64,000 bases of DNA from Heterotrichella gracilis (lineage: Eukaryota > Sar > Xanthophyceae > Tribonematales > Xanthonemataceae). The stretch lies in contig JAULBX010025829.1 of NCBI GenBank assembly GCA_032358255.1, forward strand, positions 372,001 through 436,000, given 5' to 3'. Each line of letters starts with the position of its first letter. The first letter of the stretch is position 1. The translations under genes were made by a program, and so were the position numbers. This document shows positions 8,023 to 15,669 of this stretch, piece after piece. The notes below the pieces were generated by a model. The model worked only from the letters and a program-made list of their open reading frames with translations. It was not told the DNA's origin and did not search any database.

Positions 8023-8952
8023 TTAATTTTCTAGTTCGGCTAAACCAAAACCGGTTGCGCCCTGGTTATTGCCATTATAAAACATAAAGGTTTTGTTCTT
8101 AACTTTTAAAACCGCACCATAACAAACCATTTCACTATCCCAACCACTTTCAGAAACAAAGATGCCAACTTCTTTGTCTTTTCTTGTCCAGTTAACGCCG
8201 TCAAGTGATTCAGCATAACCCATGCTATAAGGTAAATTCTTTTTACGGATAGAATACCACATGCGGTAAACCTTTCCATCATAATATACCCAGGGCCTTC
8301 CAAATCCAAATTCTTCGTCACCTTCAAACTCAATGCTCGGTTTTTCATAGGCCTGCCAGTTGATGCCATCAATTGAAGTTGCATAGCGGATAGTATGTAC
8401 TGGCATCTGCTTATTTGTAAATAATTTTGTGTTCAATGTTTCCCAGGTTACACCGGAAACGTACCAACTTTTGTAAATACCATTATCTTCGATAACGCTT
8501 TGGCCAGCCCTATCAAAATACTCAAGGTCTGTTCTATCTAACACCGGCACTTTAGAATATTTTTCGTAAACACCTTTATCGTTCAAAATAGAAAGTCCTG
8601 AAAAAATATGGTAAGGTGATTGGTGCGAACGACAAAAACCGCTGTAATACAAAAAGTCTTTTCCGTTAACCTTAATTGCACAAGCAGGTGTTGCTCCACA
8701 ATCATCAAAAGTGCCCTTAATACCAAGATCAATTACAAATTCTTTTGGATCGTGTTTTATTTTCATCGGGTCATCCGCATCAAGGTCAAGATAAGCGGTG
8801 CGTCCATAAAAATTATCATCCACCGTTCCGTAGAACACGCGGATGATATTTTTTTCAGGAATATAATAGGGACTTGGATAAAGTGCGTACTTTTTGCTCC
8901 ACCAAAGACTTCCGTCGGGGTTAAAAAGTTGGCCCTTTTTTATCCATTTCAT
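8023..8952 (-). CDS. Five-bladed beta-propeller, glycosidase-like protein (copy A)
   Basis: A 309-residue protein with repeated blade-like segments (RVFYGTVDDNFYGRTAYLDL, IRYATSIDGINW, GYAESLDGVNWTRKD), resembling the GH43/GH32/GH130-type propeller fold. It starts NPDGSLWWSKKYALYP near residues 11-24 and ends YNGNNQGATGFGLAELE. There is no signal peptide, so it should be cytoplasmic, odd for a secreted glycosidase and more consistent with work on nucleotide sugars or glycan intermediates. It is a clear paralogue of the gene at 9758-10672: SLWWSK, GTFDD and GATGFG match in the same order. Catalytic residues cannot be assigned with confidence. Specific function unknown. Confidence 0.65.
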   Translation of the reverse strand: MKWIKKGQLFNPDGSLWWSKKYALYPSPYYIPEKNIIRVFYGTVDDNFYGRTAYLDLDADDPMKIKHDPKEFVIDLGIKGTFDDCGATPACAIKVNGKDFLYYSGFCRSHQSPYHIFSGLSILNDKGVYEKYSKVPVLDRTDLEYFDRAGQSVIEDNGIYKSWYVSGVTWETLNTKLFTNKQMPVHTIRYATSIDGINWQAYEKPSIEFEGDEEFGFGRPWVYYDGKVYRMWYSIRKKNLPYSMGYAESLDGVNWTRKDKEVGIFVSESGWDSEMVCYGAVLKVKNKTFMFYNGNNQGATGFGLAELEN

Positions 8953-8967
8953 AATAAAGATTAATTC

Positions 8968-9720
8968 TTACTCGATGATAAGAAAATTTCTGTCTGGTGT
9001 ATATTGTGAACGCTCAATCTTATATTTACCTAGACCAAACACTTCCATTAAAGCAGTGGTTTCACCTGGCATTTCAGGACAGTTGATCTCGTCAAACACC
9101 AAAACAGATCCCTTTACCAAACGAGGTTTTAATGCTTCTAATGTTTTTTTAGTTGCTTCGTAAATACCAAGATCTAAAAATGCCATAGCAACAATAGTTT
9201 CAGGATGATCGATGAAATATTGCGGTAGTGTTTTTGTAACATCGCCTTGTACAAGATCAAATTTCTTTTTGTGAGGAAGTGGATTTTCTTTTTCGTGGTA
9301 ACCCAGAACTTGCTCTAAATACGTTTTATAATCTTTAGGCACAGCGTAATTACCTTGTTTTAACCATGGAGAACCTTTATCTTCTTCTTTTAAAATATCA
9401 GGGTAACCTGTAAATGTATCAAAGCCAATTACCTTACGGCTATAGTTATACGGCTCGTAAACACCACGAAGGTTATTGAATATTGTAAGGTTACTACCCC
9501 ACCATGTTCCAAATTCCATAATAACACCCGGAATTGGAAGTATTTTTTTATAGATCTCGTCCATACACAATACGTTTGCAAGGTATGAGCTGCGCATGTA
9601 TAAGCCAAAATTTACAAATATATCCTCAATTGGGATTGGGCTGTGTACATACATTTCTCTAAATGCTTTACGTGCTTCTAACTGGTCCTGCGATGCTCTC
9701 GTCCATTCAATTTGTGCCAT
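8968..9720 (-). CDS. TylF-type class I SAM-dependent methyltransferase
   Basis: A 250-residue protein resembling the TylF/MycF (macrocin O-methyltransferase) family, which methylates sugar hydroxyls in natural products and surface glycans. Features include VIMEFGTWWGSNLTIF near 64-79 (SAM-binding glycine-rich loop), KVIGFDTFTGYP near 99-110, and LDLGIYEATKKTLEALKP near 182-199, followed by the acidic metal-type motif VFDEINCPEMPGE. It lies between the two paralogous propeller genes in one transcription unit. A methylated sugar in the surface polysaccharide is the likely product. The methylated position is unknown. Confidence 0.75.
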   Translation of the reverse strand: MAQIEWTRASQDQLEARKAFREMYVHSPIPIEDIFVNFGLYMRSSYLANVLCMDEIYKKILPIPGVIMEFGTWWGSNLTIFNNLRGVYEPYNYSRKVIGFDTFTGYPDILKEEDKGSPWLKQGNYAVPKDYKTYLEQVLGYHEKENPLPHKKKFDLVQGDVTKTLPQYFIDHPETIVAMAFLDLGIYEATKKTLEALKPRLVKGSVLVFDEINCPEMPGETTALMEVFGLGKYKIERSQYTPDRNFLIIE

Positions 9721-9757
9721 AATCTATCTTTATTGTTTTATATACGTTTTCTCAAAT

Positions 9758-10672
9758 TTAAAAATTAATTTCAGCATAGCCAAATCCAGTAGCGCCAAAG
9801 CCATTACCATTGTAAAACAGGTAATTTTTGCCGTTTACGGTCACTAAACTGGTGTAGCAGATCATGTCTTTGTCCCATTCTTCGCGGCTTTCAGAGATCT
9901 TTAACAAATCGTCGTTCCTGGTCCATTCTTTCCCATCCTTTGACTCGGCATAACCCTGAATATAGCTATCCGTTTCCCTCAAACGTATTGAAAACAACAT
10001 TTTATATAGGTTATTGTGCTTAAACACAAATGGGCGTGATAAAGAAAATTCATGCGCTTTTGGTGCCAAACAATTGTGAATTTTGCTTTCAGAAAAATTA
10101 ATTCCGGAAGAAGATTCTATGTAACGGATATTTCCCATTGGGAGTTGTTTACCTTTTACATCGGTCCATTCGTTTACTCCATTATACCAGATCTTAAATA
10201 AATTATTTTCTTTCATTACACAGGACAAAGAGCGTATAAAAATATCCTCATCGCAACGATCAAGTAAAGGTGCTTTAGAATGACGTTTGAATGTTTGTCC
10301 GTTATCGCTACTAATAGCAACGCCGGTAAACAAAGAGAACCTTACTTTTTTTTGAATCTGGAAGCCGTGATAGTATAAATATTTTTTATTGTTATGATTT
10401 ATGATGCTCGAAGGGATCAAACCGTTATCATCAAAAGTACCATCAATACCAATATCTAATATAGGCTCTTTAGAAACATAAATTACTTTTTCGGGATCAT
10501 TTTTATCAAGATCTACGTAACCAATTCTTCCAATATTCTTTTCATCTAACGATGAAAAATAAACACGGATACGATCTTCCATCACATCCACCACTGGCGT
10601 CATAGCGTGTGTCTTTGACCACCAAAGGCTTCCATCAGGTACAAAAATTCTTTTCTTTCTTTTGATCTCCAC
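9758..10672 (-). CDS. Five-bladed beta-propeller, glycosidase-like protein (copy B)
   Basis: A 304-residue paralogue of the protein at 8023-8952. Shared landmarks in order are PDGSLWWSK near the start, GYVDLDKNDPEKVI, DIGIDGTFDDNG, YAESKDGKEWTRND and YNGNGFGATGFGYAEI at the end. Copy B keeps every propeller landmark, but the intervening loops differ strongly, so the pair is old rather than a recent duplication. No signal peptide is visible. The locus context implies handling of an intracellular sugar intermediate. The two copies flank the TylF methyltransferase, so they may act on successive residues or before and after methylation; that is inference. Confidence 0.65.
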   Translation of the reverse strand: MEIKRKKRIFVPDGSLWWSKTHAMTPVVDVMEDRIRVYFSSLDEKNIGRIGYVDLDKNDPEKVIYVSKEPILDIGIDGTFDDNGLIPSSIINHNNKKYLYYHGFQIQKKVRFSLFTGVAISSDNGQTFKRHSKAPLLDRCDEDIFIRSLSCVMKENNLFKIWYNGVNEWTDVKGKQLPMGNIRYIESSSGINFSESKIHNCLAPKAHEFSLSRPFVFKHNNLYKMLFSIRLRETDSYIQGYAESKDGKEWTRNDDLLKISESREEWDKDMICYTSLVTVNGKNYLFYNGNGFGATGFGYAEINF

Positions 10673-10681
10673 TTTTGGGAA

Positions 10682-11500
10682 TTATTTTTTACGATTGAAG
10701 CGTTTCATTCTCCACGATTTTACATCGCTATCCGTCTCGCTATCATAACCAAGAAATAAATTTAAATAAGGATCATCGCTATACTTACCCTTTAACATAC
10801 TAGGAAAACTGATTGCTTGTTTTATATATGGTTGTACATACATATTATTTATTCCAATTCTATCGTTTTGCGATTTGTTGTGTCCGGCACGATGGTATAA
10901 CATCGAATCAAATACAATTGCAGAACCAATTGGCGCATTAGCGCAAATTTCGTTCCTCAAAATATAATCTTCTGATGGAAAAGCTTCTGTTTTCTGACTG
11001 GCTGGTAAAATGTAAGTACCTCCATTTAATTCATTAAAATCTTGTAAGCAAAATAAAGCACTTACAGCAAAAGGTCTTGAATAAGTAAAATGTTGGTATA
11101 GAAGATCACGGTGCCATTTTAACTGATAGTTTTTAGAGTTGGCGCGATTAATAATTCCATTTTGTTCGCGAATAATGTAATATTTGCCAAGCACGCGATT
11201 TAATACTTGAGCTACTTTTTTATTAAGGGCAATTTTATGCAAAAAGAAATCATCGTATACTAAAAGCGCTCTTCCAATATCCGTATCGTTTATTTTTTCA
11301 ATAACGCCGGGTTCAAGTTCGTTGAGTTGCTTTTTATACACCTCTTCCATTTTGATCTTTGCGGTGTTAACTTCTTCGGGTGTTAAAACATCCGGAACAA
11401 TAGTAAATCCTTTGATCAGAATTTCTTCCGCGTGTACTGCACTTTTGTCTTCTTCTGTTTTCGTAAACTCATTTACTCCGTAGTGTTGTATCTGGCTCAT
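10682..11500 (-). CDS. PhyH-family Fe(II)/2-oxoglutarate dioxygenase
   Basis: A 272-residue protein of the phytanoyl-CoA dioxygenase family. The iron-binding triad is visible as H-x-D in WHRDLLYQH near residues 135-143 plus a distal His in MLYHRAGHNKSQNDR near 207-221, whose arginine would hold 2-oxoglutarate. GGTYILPASQK near 166-176 is a usual family element. Relatives in sugar and natural-product loci hydroxylate or epimerise their substrates. It lies 9 bp before the propeller copy B in the same transcription unit, so a modified sugar is the likely substrate. The substrate itself is unknown. Confidence 0.8.
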   Translation of the reverse strand: MSQIQHYGVNEFTKTEEDKSAVHAEEILIKGFTIVPDVLTPEEVNTAKIKMEEVYKKQLNELEPGVIEKINDTDIGRALLVYDDFFLHKIALNKKVAQVLNRVLGKYYIIREQNGIINRANSKNYQLKWHRDLLYQHFTYSRPFAVSALFCLQDFNELNGGTYILPASQKTEAFPSEDYILRNEICANAPIGSAIVFDSMLYHRAGHNKSQNDRIGINNMYVQPYIKQAISFPSMLKGKYSDDPYLNLFLGYDSETDSDVKSWRMKRFNRKK

Positions 11501-11519
11501 GACTATATGTTTTTAAAAA

Positions 11520-12194
11520 TTATTTTATTCCAAACTTATCGTAAATACTTAATTCATCAGCTTTAGATGCCGGACCTTTAAACAGCTTTCCTTCACCTGT
11601 ATCTTTCACGATGAGGCAACCTGAACCGATCAGGCAATCTTTACCAATATTAATATTGTTGCCAACGGTTGAGTTTACACCCATAAATGTATAATCGCCA
11701 ACTGTGCAAAAACCACTAATAACCACGTGTGAAGAAATGAATAAATGATCGCCCAAAACAGAATGGTGCCCAATGTGATTACCACTCCACAAAACAATAT
11801 TAGATCCCATTTTTACAAATGGTTGTACTGTATTGTCTTCAAAAATGAATACGTTATCACCCATGGTTACATTACGCCAAACAAAAGCTCTTGAACTAAT
11901 ATAATTGGCAAGTGTGTATCCTTTTCGTTTCGCATCTGAATAAAATTTCTCGCGCGTACGGTTCAATGTATTATACACCAAGGCAATGTGCATATCAAAT
12001 TGTTTTGGCGGATATAATTTTTCGACTTCCTCGTAAGCAACAACAGGTAATCCAAATAATTTATCTTTTTTAAGAAACTCTTTGTTAACCGTAAAAGCTA
12101 CAACTTCGTATTCAGAATCGTGTGAAAAAAGTTCATAAGCCACTTCTGCAAAAGCGCTATCTCCGAATAAAATTAATTTTTTTGTTTTATTCAT
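11520..12194 (-). CDS. NeuD/PglD-like sugar O-acyltransferase
   Basis: A 224-residue protein of the NeuD/PglD acyltransferase family. The N-terminal Rossmann-like domain (KKLILFGDSAFAEVAYELF) normally binds the nucleotide sugar. The C-terminal left-handed beta-helix hexapeptide repeats run from about residue 105 to 205 (VTMGDNVFIFEDNTVQP, CTVGDYTFMGVNSTVG, INIGKDCLIGSGCLIV) and the HIGHHSVLGDH stretch would supply the catalytic histidine. It probably acetylates an amino or hydroxyl group of a UDP- or dTDP-linked sugar. I took the ATG at 12194; an in-frame TTG two codons upstream is possible. It lies 6 bp after the methyltransferase stop. Confidence 0.82.
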   Translation of the reverse strand: MNKTKKLILFGDSAFAEVAYELFSHDSEYEVVAFTVNKEFLKKDKLFGLPVVAYEEVEKLYPPKQFDMHIALVYNTLNRTREKFYSDAKRKGYTLANYISSRAFVWRNVTMGDNVFIFEDNTVQPFVKMGSNIVLWSGNHIGHHSVLGDHLFISSHVVISGFCTVGDYTFMGVNSTVGNNINIGKDCLIGSGCLIVKDTGEGKLFKGPASKADELSIYDKFGIK

Positions 12195-12200
12195 AACCAA

Positions 12201-12932
12201 TTATCTTCTTATTACTAAAATATCTTCGCGACGATTAGCCATTGGCAGATCGGCAGATTGTGGCATTAAATATGCCTCGCAACCAAAACGGCGTAAACGT
12301 GTAACAATAGCTAATACAATACTATCGTCCATTTTCTGGTCACGGTTCTCGTGAGCTGTTGAACCTTTTACCTGGTTGCTGTTCTTTAAAAATTGTTGCC
12401 CTTCTTCAGAAGCCAAAAACCTGTCACGTTTATCAATATTTGGAATATCGCCAATTAATAAATGTCCGTTAGCTTTTAAAAGATTTACCGATTGATGAAT
12501 GAAATCGTAAAGATTGTCATTAGCAAACACGTAAAAAATTACGCTGTAACATAAAATGTAATCTACCTGTCCAACATACTTTTTTAAGCGATCGTCATTA
12601 AAAGGAAATTTACCCGCCATTTTAATTATTTTATCACTCGATGGCAGATCCTGTATCATTTCCTCAGAATCGATTAAAATTAAGGTGTGATTATTTTTTT
12701 TACACACTTCAATTAATTCAAAAGTTAATTCATCGCAACCACAACCAATATCTACAATTACTTTATTGGTAGTATTATAGATAGGTAATTTTAAATTGAT
12801 ATCGTTTAATATTCTTGTAGAAAAACCTTTTCGGTAAGAATCAGGAAAACCTATCTTTTCCGAAGCAGAAAGGCTTTTATCAGAAGCCATTTTCTTAAAA
12901 TCATCAAAATTTAATTCTTTATTCGAACTCAT
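12201..12932 (-). CDS. Class I SAM-dependent methyltransferase
   Basis: A 243-residue methyltransferase. VIVDIGCGCDELTFEL near residues 58-73 is motif I, TLILIDSEEMI near 83-93 is the acidic loop that holds the SAM ribose, and LLKANGHLLIGDIPNID near 152-168 is the post-motif region. The C-terminal RREDILVIRR is typical of small-molecule methyltransferases in sugar loci. It is a second methyltransferase of the locus and unrelated in detail to the TylF-type one. Between the FdtA-like and NeuD-like genes it most likely modifies the same nucleotide sugar, but that is inferred from position. Confidence 0.72.
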   Translation of the reverse strand: MSSNKELNFDDFKKMASDKSLSASEKIGFPDSYRKGFSTRILNDINLKLPIYNTTNKVIVDIGCGCDELTFELIEVCKKNNHTLILIDSEEMIQDLPSSDKIIKMAGKFPFNDDRLKKYVGQVDYILCYSVIFYVFANDNLYDFIHQSVNLLKANGHLLIGDIPNIDKRDRFLASEEGQQFLKNSNQVKGSTAHENRDQKMDDSIVLAIVTRLRRFGCEAYLMPQSADLPMANRREDILVIRR

Positions 12933-12968
12933 TAATTATTTTTTTTATTTAAATATAACTATAAATTA

Positions 12969-13379
12969 TTAGCTATTATAGGCCAAATAATCCTTGTAGT
13001 TCCGTATATAATCCTCTTCGTGATACACATGAGAAGCCAACACCAGGCAAATAGAGCCAGATGAAAAATTGATCTCCGAAGCCCAGATGCCCGGAGCAAT
13101 ATGCAAACCAACATTTGGGCTTCTTAACATTACCGTTCTCTGCGTTTTACCGTCGTCTAATAATATCTCAAAAGACCCACTAACGGCCACCAAAAACTGG
13201 TGACATTCTTTATGAGCATGGGCCCCACGTGATTCCCCACCCGGAATGTCGTATAAATAAAAGATCCTGTTAATTGCAAAAGGTATCTCAGAATTATTGT
13301 TCAACGCTGTAATACGGCCGCTTCTATCGCCAATTTGAGGCAAGTTAATAAGTTTACAATCGTTTACGGTAGCTTTCAT
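12969..13379 (-). CDS. fdtA: FdtA/QdtA-type dTDP-4-keto-6-deoxyhexose 3,4-ketoisomerase (cupin)
   Basis: A 136-residue cupin of the FdtA/QdtA family, which converts dTDP-4-keto-6-deoxyglucose to the 3-keto isomer on the way to 3-amino-3,6-dideoxyhexoses. Family landmarks are RIFYLYDIPGGESRGAHAHK near residues 36-55, with the His-x-His pair, and SGSFEILLDDG near 64-74. I chose the ATG at 13379 (MKATVNDCKL); longer frames run into the neighbouring gene. A partner 3-aminotransferase and rmlA/rmlB are not in the window. It lies 4 bp after the paralogous gene upstream. Confidence 0.85.
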   Translation of the reverse strand: MKATVNDCKLINLPQIGDRSGRITALNNNSEIPFAINRIFYLYDIPGGESRGAHAHKECHQFLVAVSGSFEILLDDGKTQRTVMLRSPNVGLHIAPGIWASEINFSSGSICLVLASHVYHEEDYIRNYKDYLAYNS

Positions 13380-13383
13380 AACC

Positions 13384-13782
13384 CTACTTACTGCTGTTTT
13401 TAAAAGTTTCGAAACTGCGAATGTAATCATCAGCATTGTATTCGAGGCTCGACAAGTGAAAGCCAACCGAATTTGTAGAGAAATTCTCCATATGCCTCCA
13501 GGTTTGCGCCGGAACGTATAAACCGTAATATGAGCGGTTCAAAGAGAATTTTTTTGTTGTACCATCAGGCTCTGTTATAACAACATCAAAACTTCCGCTA
13601 AGGGCAATTATCACTTCATCCTGTTCTTTGTACGCATGTCCGCCCCTTATCTCGCCACCCGGCACATCGTACAACCAAAAAACCCGCTTAATTTCAAATG
13701 GAATATGGGTTGGATTTTGAATAAACGTTAAGTTACCTCTCGGATCGAGTATTTTAGGAAAATCGATGATCTTTACAGGCAT
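13384..13782 (-). CDS. FdtA-like cupin, second copy with altered active-site pair
   Basis: A 132-residue paralogue of the FdtA-like protein next to it. RVFWLYDVPGGEIRGGHAYK near residues 33-52 aligns with the family signature, but the second histidine of the His-x-His pair is Tyr here. SGSFDVVITEPDG follows. Since that pair lines the active site of characterised ketoisomerases, this copy may have altered stereochemistry or a different role, or be a non-catalytic partner. I chose the ATG at 13782; a TTG three codons upstream is possible. It is the first gene of the glycan transcription unit. Confidence 0.78.
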   Translation of the reverse strand: MPVKIIDFPKILDPRGNLTFIQNPTHIPFEIKRVFWLYDVPGGEIRGGHAYKEQDEVIIALSGSFDVVITEPDGTTKKFSLNRSYYGLYVPAQTWRHMENFSTNSVGFHLSSLEYNADDYIRSFETFKNSSK

Positions 13783-13805
13783 TTGGGACAATTATAAGAT
13801 TTTAC

Positions 13806-13813
13806 CAAAGATA
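13806..13813 (-). promoter_or_regulatory. -7 box (TATCTTTG) for the glycan locus
   Basis: Reading on the minus strand, TATCTTTG fits the TAnnTTTG consensus and lies 23 bp before the first ATG of the glycan locus (13782). No TTG at the correct spacing is seen, so the -33 element is missing or degenerate. Confidence 0.35.
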
Positions 13814-13921
13814 TAATTTTCTTAGCAATTGAGGAAATTTTTTAAGGCCGTATTGGTGCTGTACACTCAATAGTTTAATGATCTTAATCATTTGAATTTG
13901 AAATAAAAATTTTATTAATAA

Positions 13922-13954
13922 TTTGATGGCACAAGTCTATTTTTTATACCTTTA
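13922..13954 (+). promoter_or_regulatory. Candidate promoter of the L,D-transpeptidase gene
   Basis: TTTG (13922-13925), a 21-bp spacer and TACCTTTA (13947-13954) give a near-consensus Bacteroidota promoter. The -7 box ends only four bases before the TTG start codon at 13959, so the transcript would be leaderless or nearly so. Confidence 0.35.
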
Positions 13955-13958
13955 ATCG

Positions 13959-15668
13959 TTGAAAAAAATCTCGTTAATATTCGTACTTCTTTATTTTACT
14001 GCTTGCAAAAATGAGTCGAATGATACGACCAAAAAAATTGAAGTAAAACAGCCTCAAAACGTAAATGCAGAAACCTTAAAAATTATTGAAGGTTTTTATA
14101 ATAATTCTATCGGCGATACACTGCTTGCCATAAATAAAGACACGCTTATTACTTATTCATTCTTTAAAAGGTTGAGAGATAACAAACAGCTTATTTTTTC
14201 TGATAAAGGAAAATTGACCAAGCTGGGAGATACCCTATACACGATCATAAAACAAGCGCGTATGTATGGCCTGTATCCAAACGATTATCATTTCAAAAAA
14301 CTGGAGCAATTAAATTCTGAATTCTATAATAAAAAAGAAGACGCATATAATGTTACAGCTGTTGCAGAAGCTGAAGTATTATTTACCGATGCTTATTTAA
14401 AATTTGGCGCGCATTTGAATAAAGGTCGTTTTGCAACTGATACAATTTTATTGGAATGGAAACCAAAAAAACTGGATACCAATTGGGTAGAGGTCTTAAA
14501 AATGGGTTTGGAGCCGGCTAATATGCGAAGGGCGCTCGATTCATTGGAACCAAGACACGCGGGTTATCACTTTTTAAAACAAGCTATAAGAAATTATATT
14601 ATTGAAAATGAAAAACTGGATTGGGATACAATTTCTTTCAAAAATATTACAGATACTGTAAAATTTAAAGAAGACCTTAAACAAAAATTAATTAAAACAG
14701 GAGATTACAACGACACTTTAAAATTGAATGATTCTTTAAAATTGGCAACGGCGATCAAGTCCTATCAAAAAAAATTCAATCTTGAACCTGATGGGAAATT
14801 AGGAAAATTAACCAGACAAACATTAAGTTTATCAAAAGAACAAACCATTCGTCAAATGGAAATGGCATTGGAGCGCTGGCGTTGGGAACCCACTAAATAT
14901 CCTGAAAGATATGCCATTGTAAATATTCCATCAGCAGAAATAAATGTGTATGAGTGGGATAAAAAACATAAAGAAGATACCCTTGTTTTAAATAGCCGCA
15001 TTGTAGTAGGTAAACCCGAAACACAAACACCTACCTTAAAAAGTAAGATAACCTACATGCTTGTTTACCCCTATTGGAGTGTGCCTTATACTATTGCCTG
15101 GAAAGAGATCCTGCCAATGGTAAAACACGATACCAATTATTTACACAAACATAATTTTGAGTGCATTAATTTTAAAGGCGAAGTTGTTCCGCCAAGTAAA
15201 TTAAACTGGAAACGTTTTAGTAAAGAATATTTGCCTGTAAAATTCAGGCAACGTATTGGCGACGATAACAGTTTGGGTATTTGTAAATTTAATTTCAATA
15301 ATAAATATGGCGTATACCTACATGACACAAACAGTAAACGTTATTTTAAAACCTTTTACCGTTACCAAAGTCATGGTTGCATGCGATTGGAGAAGTTTGT
15401 AGAATTAGCGCGCTTCTTAATACGTGATGATACTTTAAAATTACCTTATGATACTTTGAACGCTTATTTTGCAAGACCTGAACAAAAGCAGATCAACCTG
15501 AGAAAGCCTTTACCTATTTTTGTGAGGTACTATACTGCAAATGTTGAAATAGCCAAGGATAAGAAAGGTAGGCCGAAAAAAAATCCTCAAAACGAGGATA
15601 AGAAATTTAATGTGTTCATTGACATCTATAAGAAAGATGAACAGATGATAAAACTCATCTACAAATAG
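13959..15668 (+). CDS. L,D-transpeptidase (YcbB-like) lipoprotein with peptidoglycan-binding domain
   Basis: A 569-residue envelope enzyme that would form 3-3 cross-links in peptidoglycan or attach proteins to it. MKKISLIFVLLYFTACK is a lipoprotein signal with Cys near residue 16. A scaffold region (about 40-240) is followed by a peptidoglycan-binding repeat (AIKSYQKKFNLEPDGKLG near 266-283) and the YkuD catalytic domain (about 320-500). The catalytic His lies in YLHDT near 455 and the nucleophile Cys in SHGCMRLEKF near 474. The start must be TTG at 13959, as an in-frame stop ends four bases upstream. The gene converges on the flippase with one base between the stops. Confidence 0.88.
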   Translation: MKKISLIFVLLYFTACKNESNDTTKKIEVKQPQNVNAETLKIIEGFYNNSIGDTLLAINKDTLITYSFFKRLRDNKQLIFSDKGKLTKLGDTLYTIIKQARMYGLYPNDYHFKKLEQLNSEFYNKKEDAYNVTAVAEAEVLFTDAYLKFGAHLNKGRFATDTILLEWKPKKLDTNWVEVLKMGLEPANMRRALDSLEPRHAGYHFLKQAIRNYIIENEKLDWDTISFKNITDTVKFKEDLKQKLIKTGDYNDTLKLNDSLKLATAIKSYQKKFNLEPDGKLGKLTRQTLSLSKEQTIRQMEMALERWRWEPTKYPERYAIVNIPSAEINVYEWDKKHKEDTLVLNSRIVVGKPETQTPTLKSKITYMLVYPYWSVPYTIAWKEILPMVKHDTNYLHKHNFECINFKGEVVPPSKLNWKRFSKEYLPVKFRQRIGDDNSLGICKFNFNNKYGVYLHDTNSKRYFKTFYRYQSHGCMRLEKFVELARFLIRDDTLKLPYDTLNAYFARPEQKQINLRKPLPIFVRYYTANVEIAKDKKGRPKKNPQNEDKKFNVFIDIYKKDEQMIKLIYK

Positions 15669-15669
15669 A

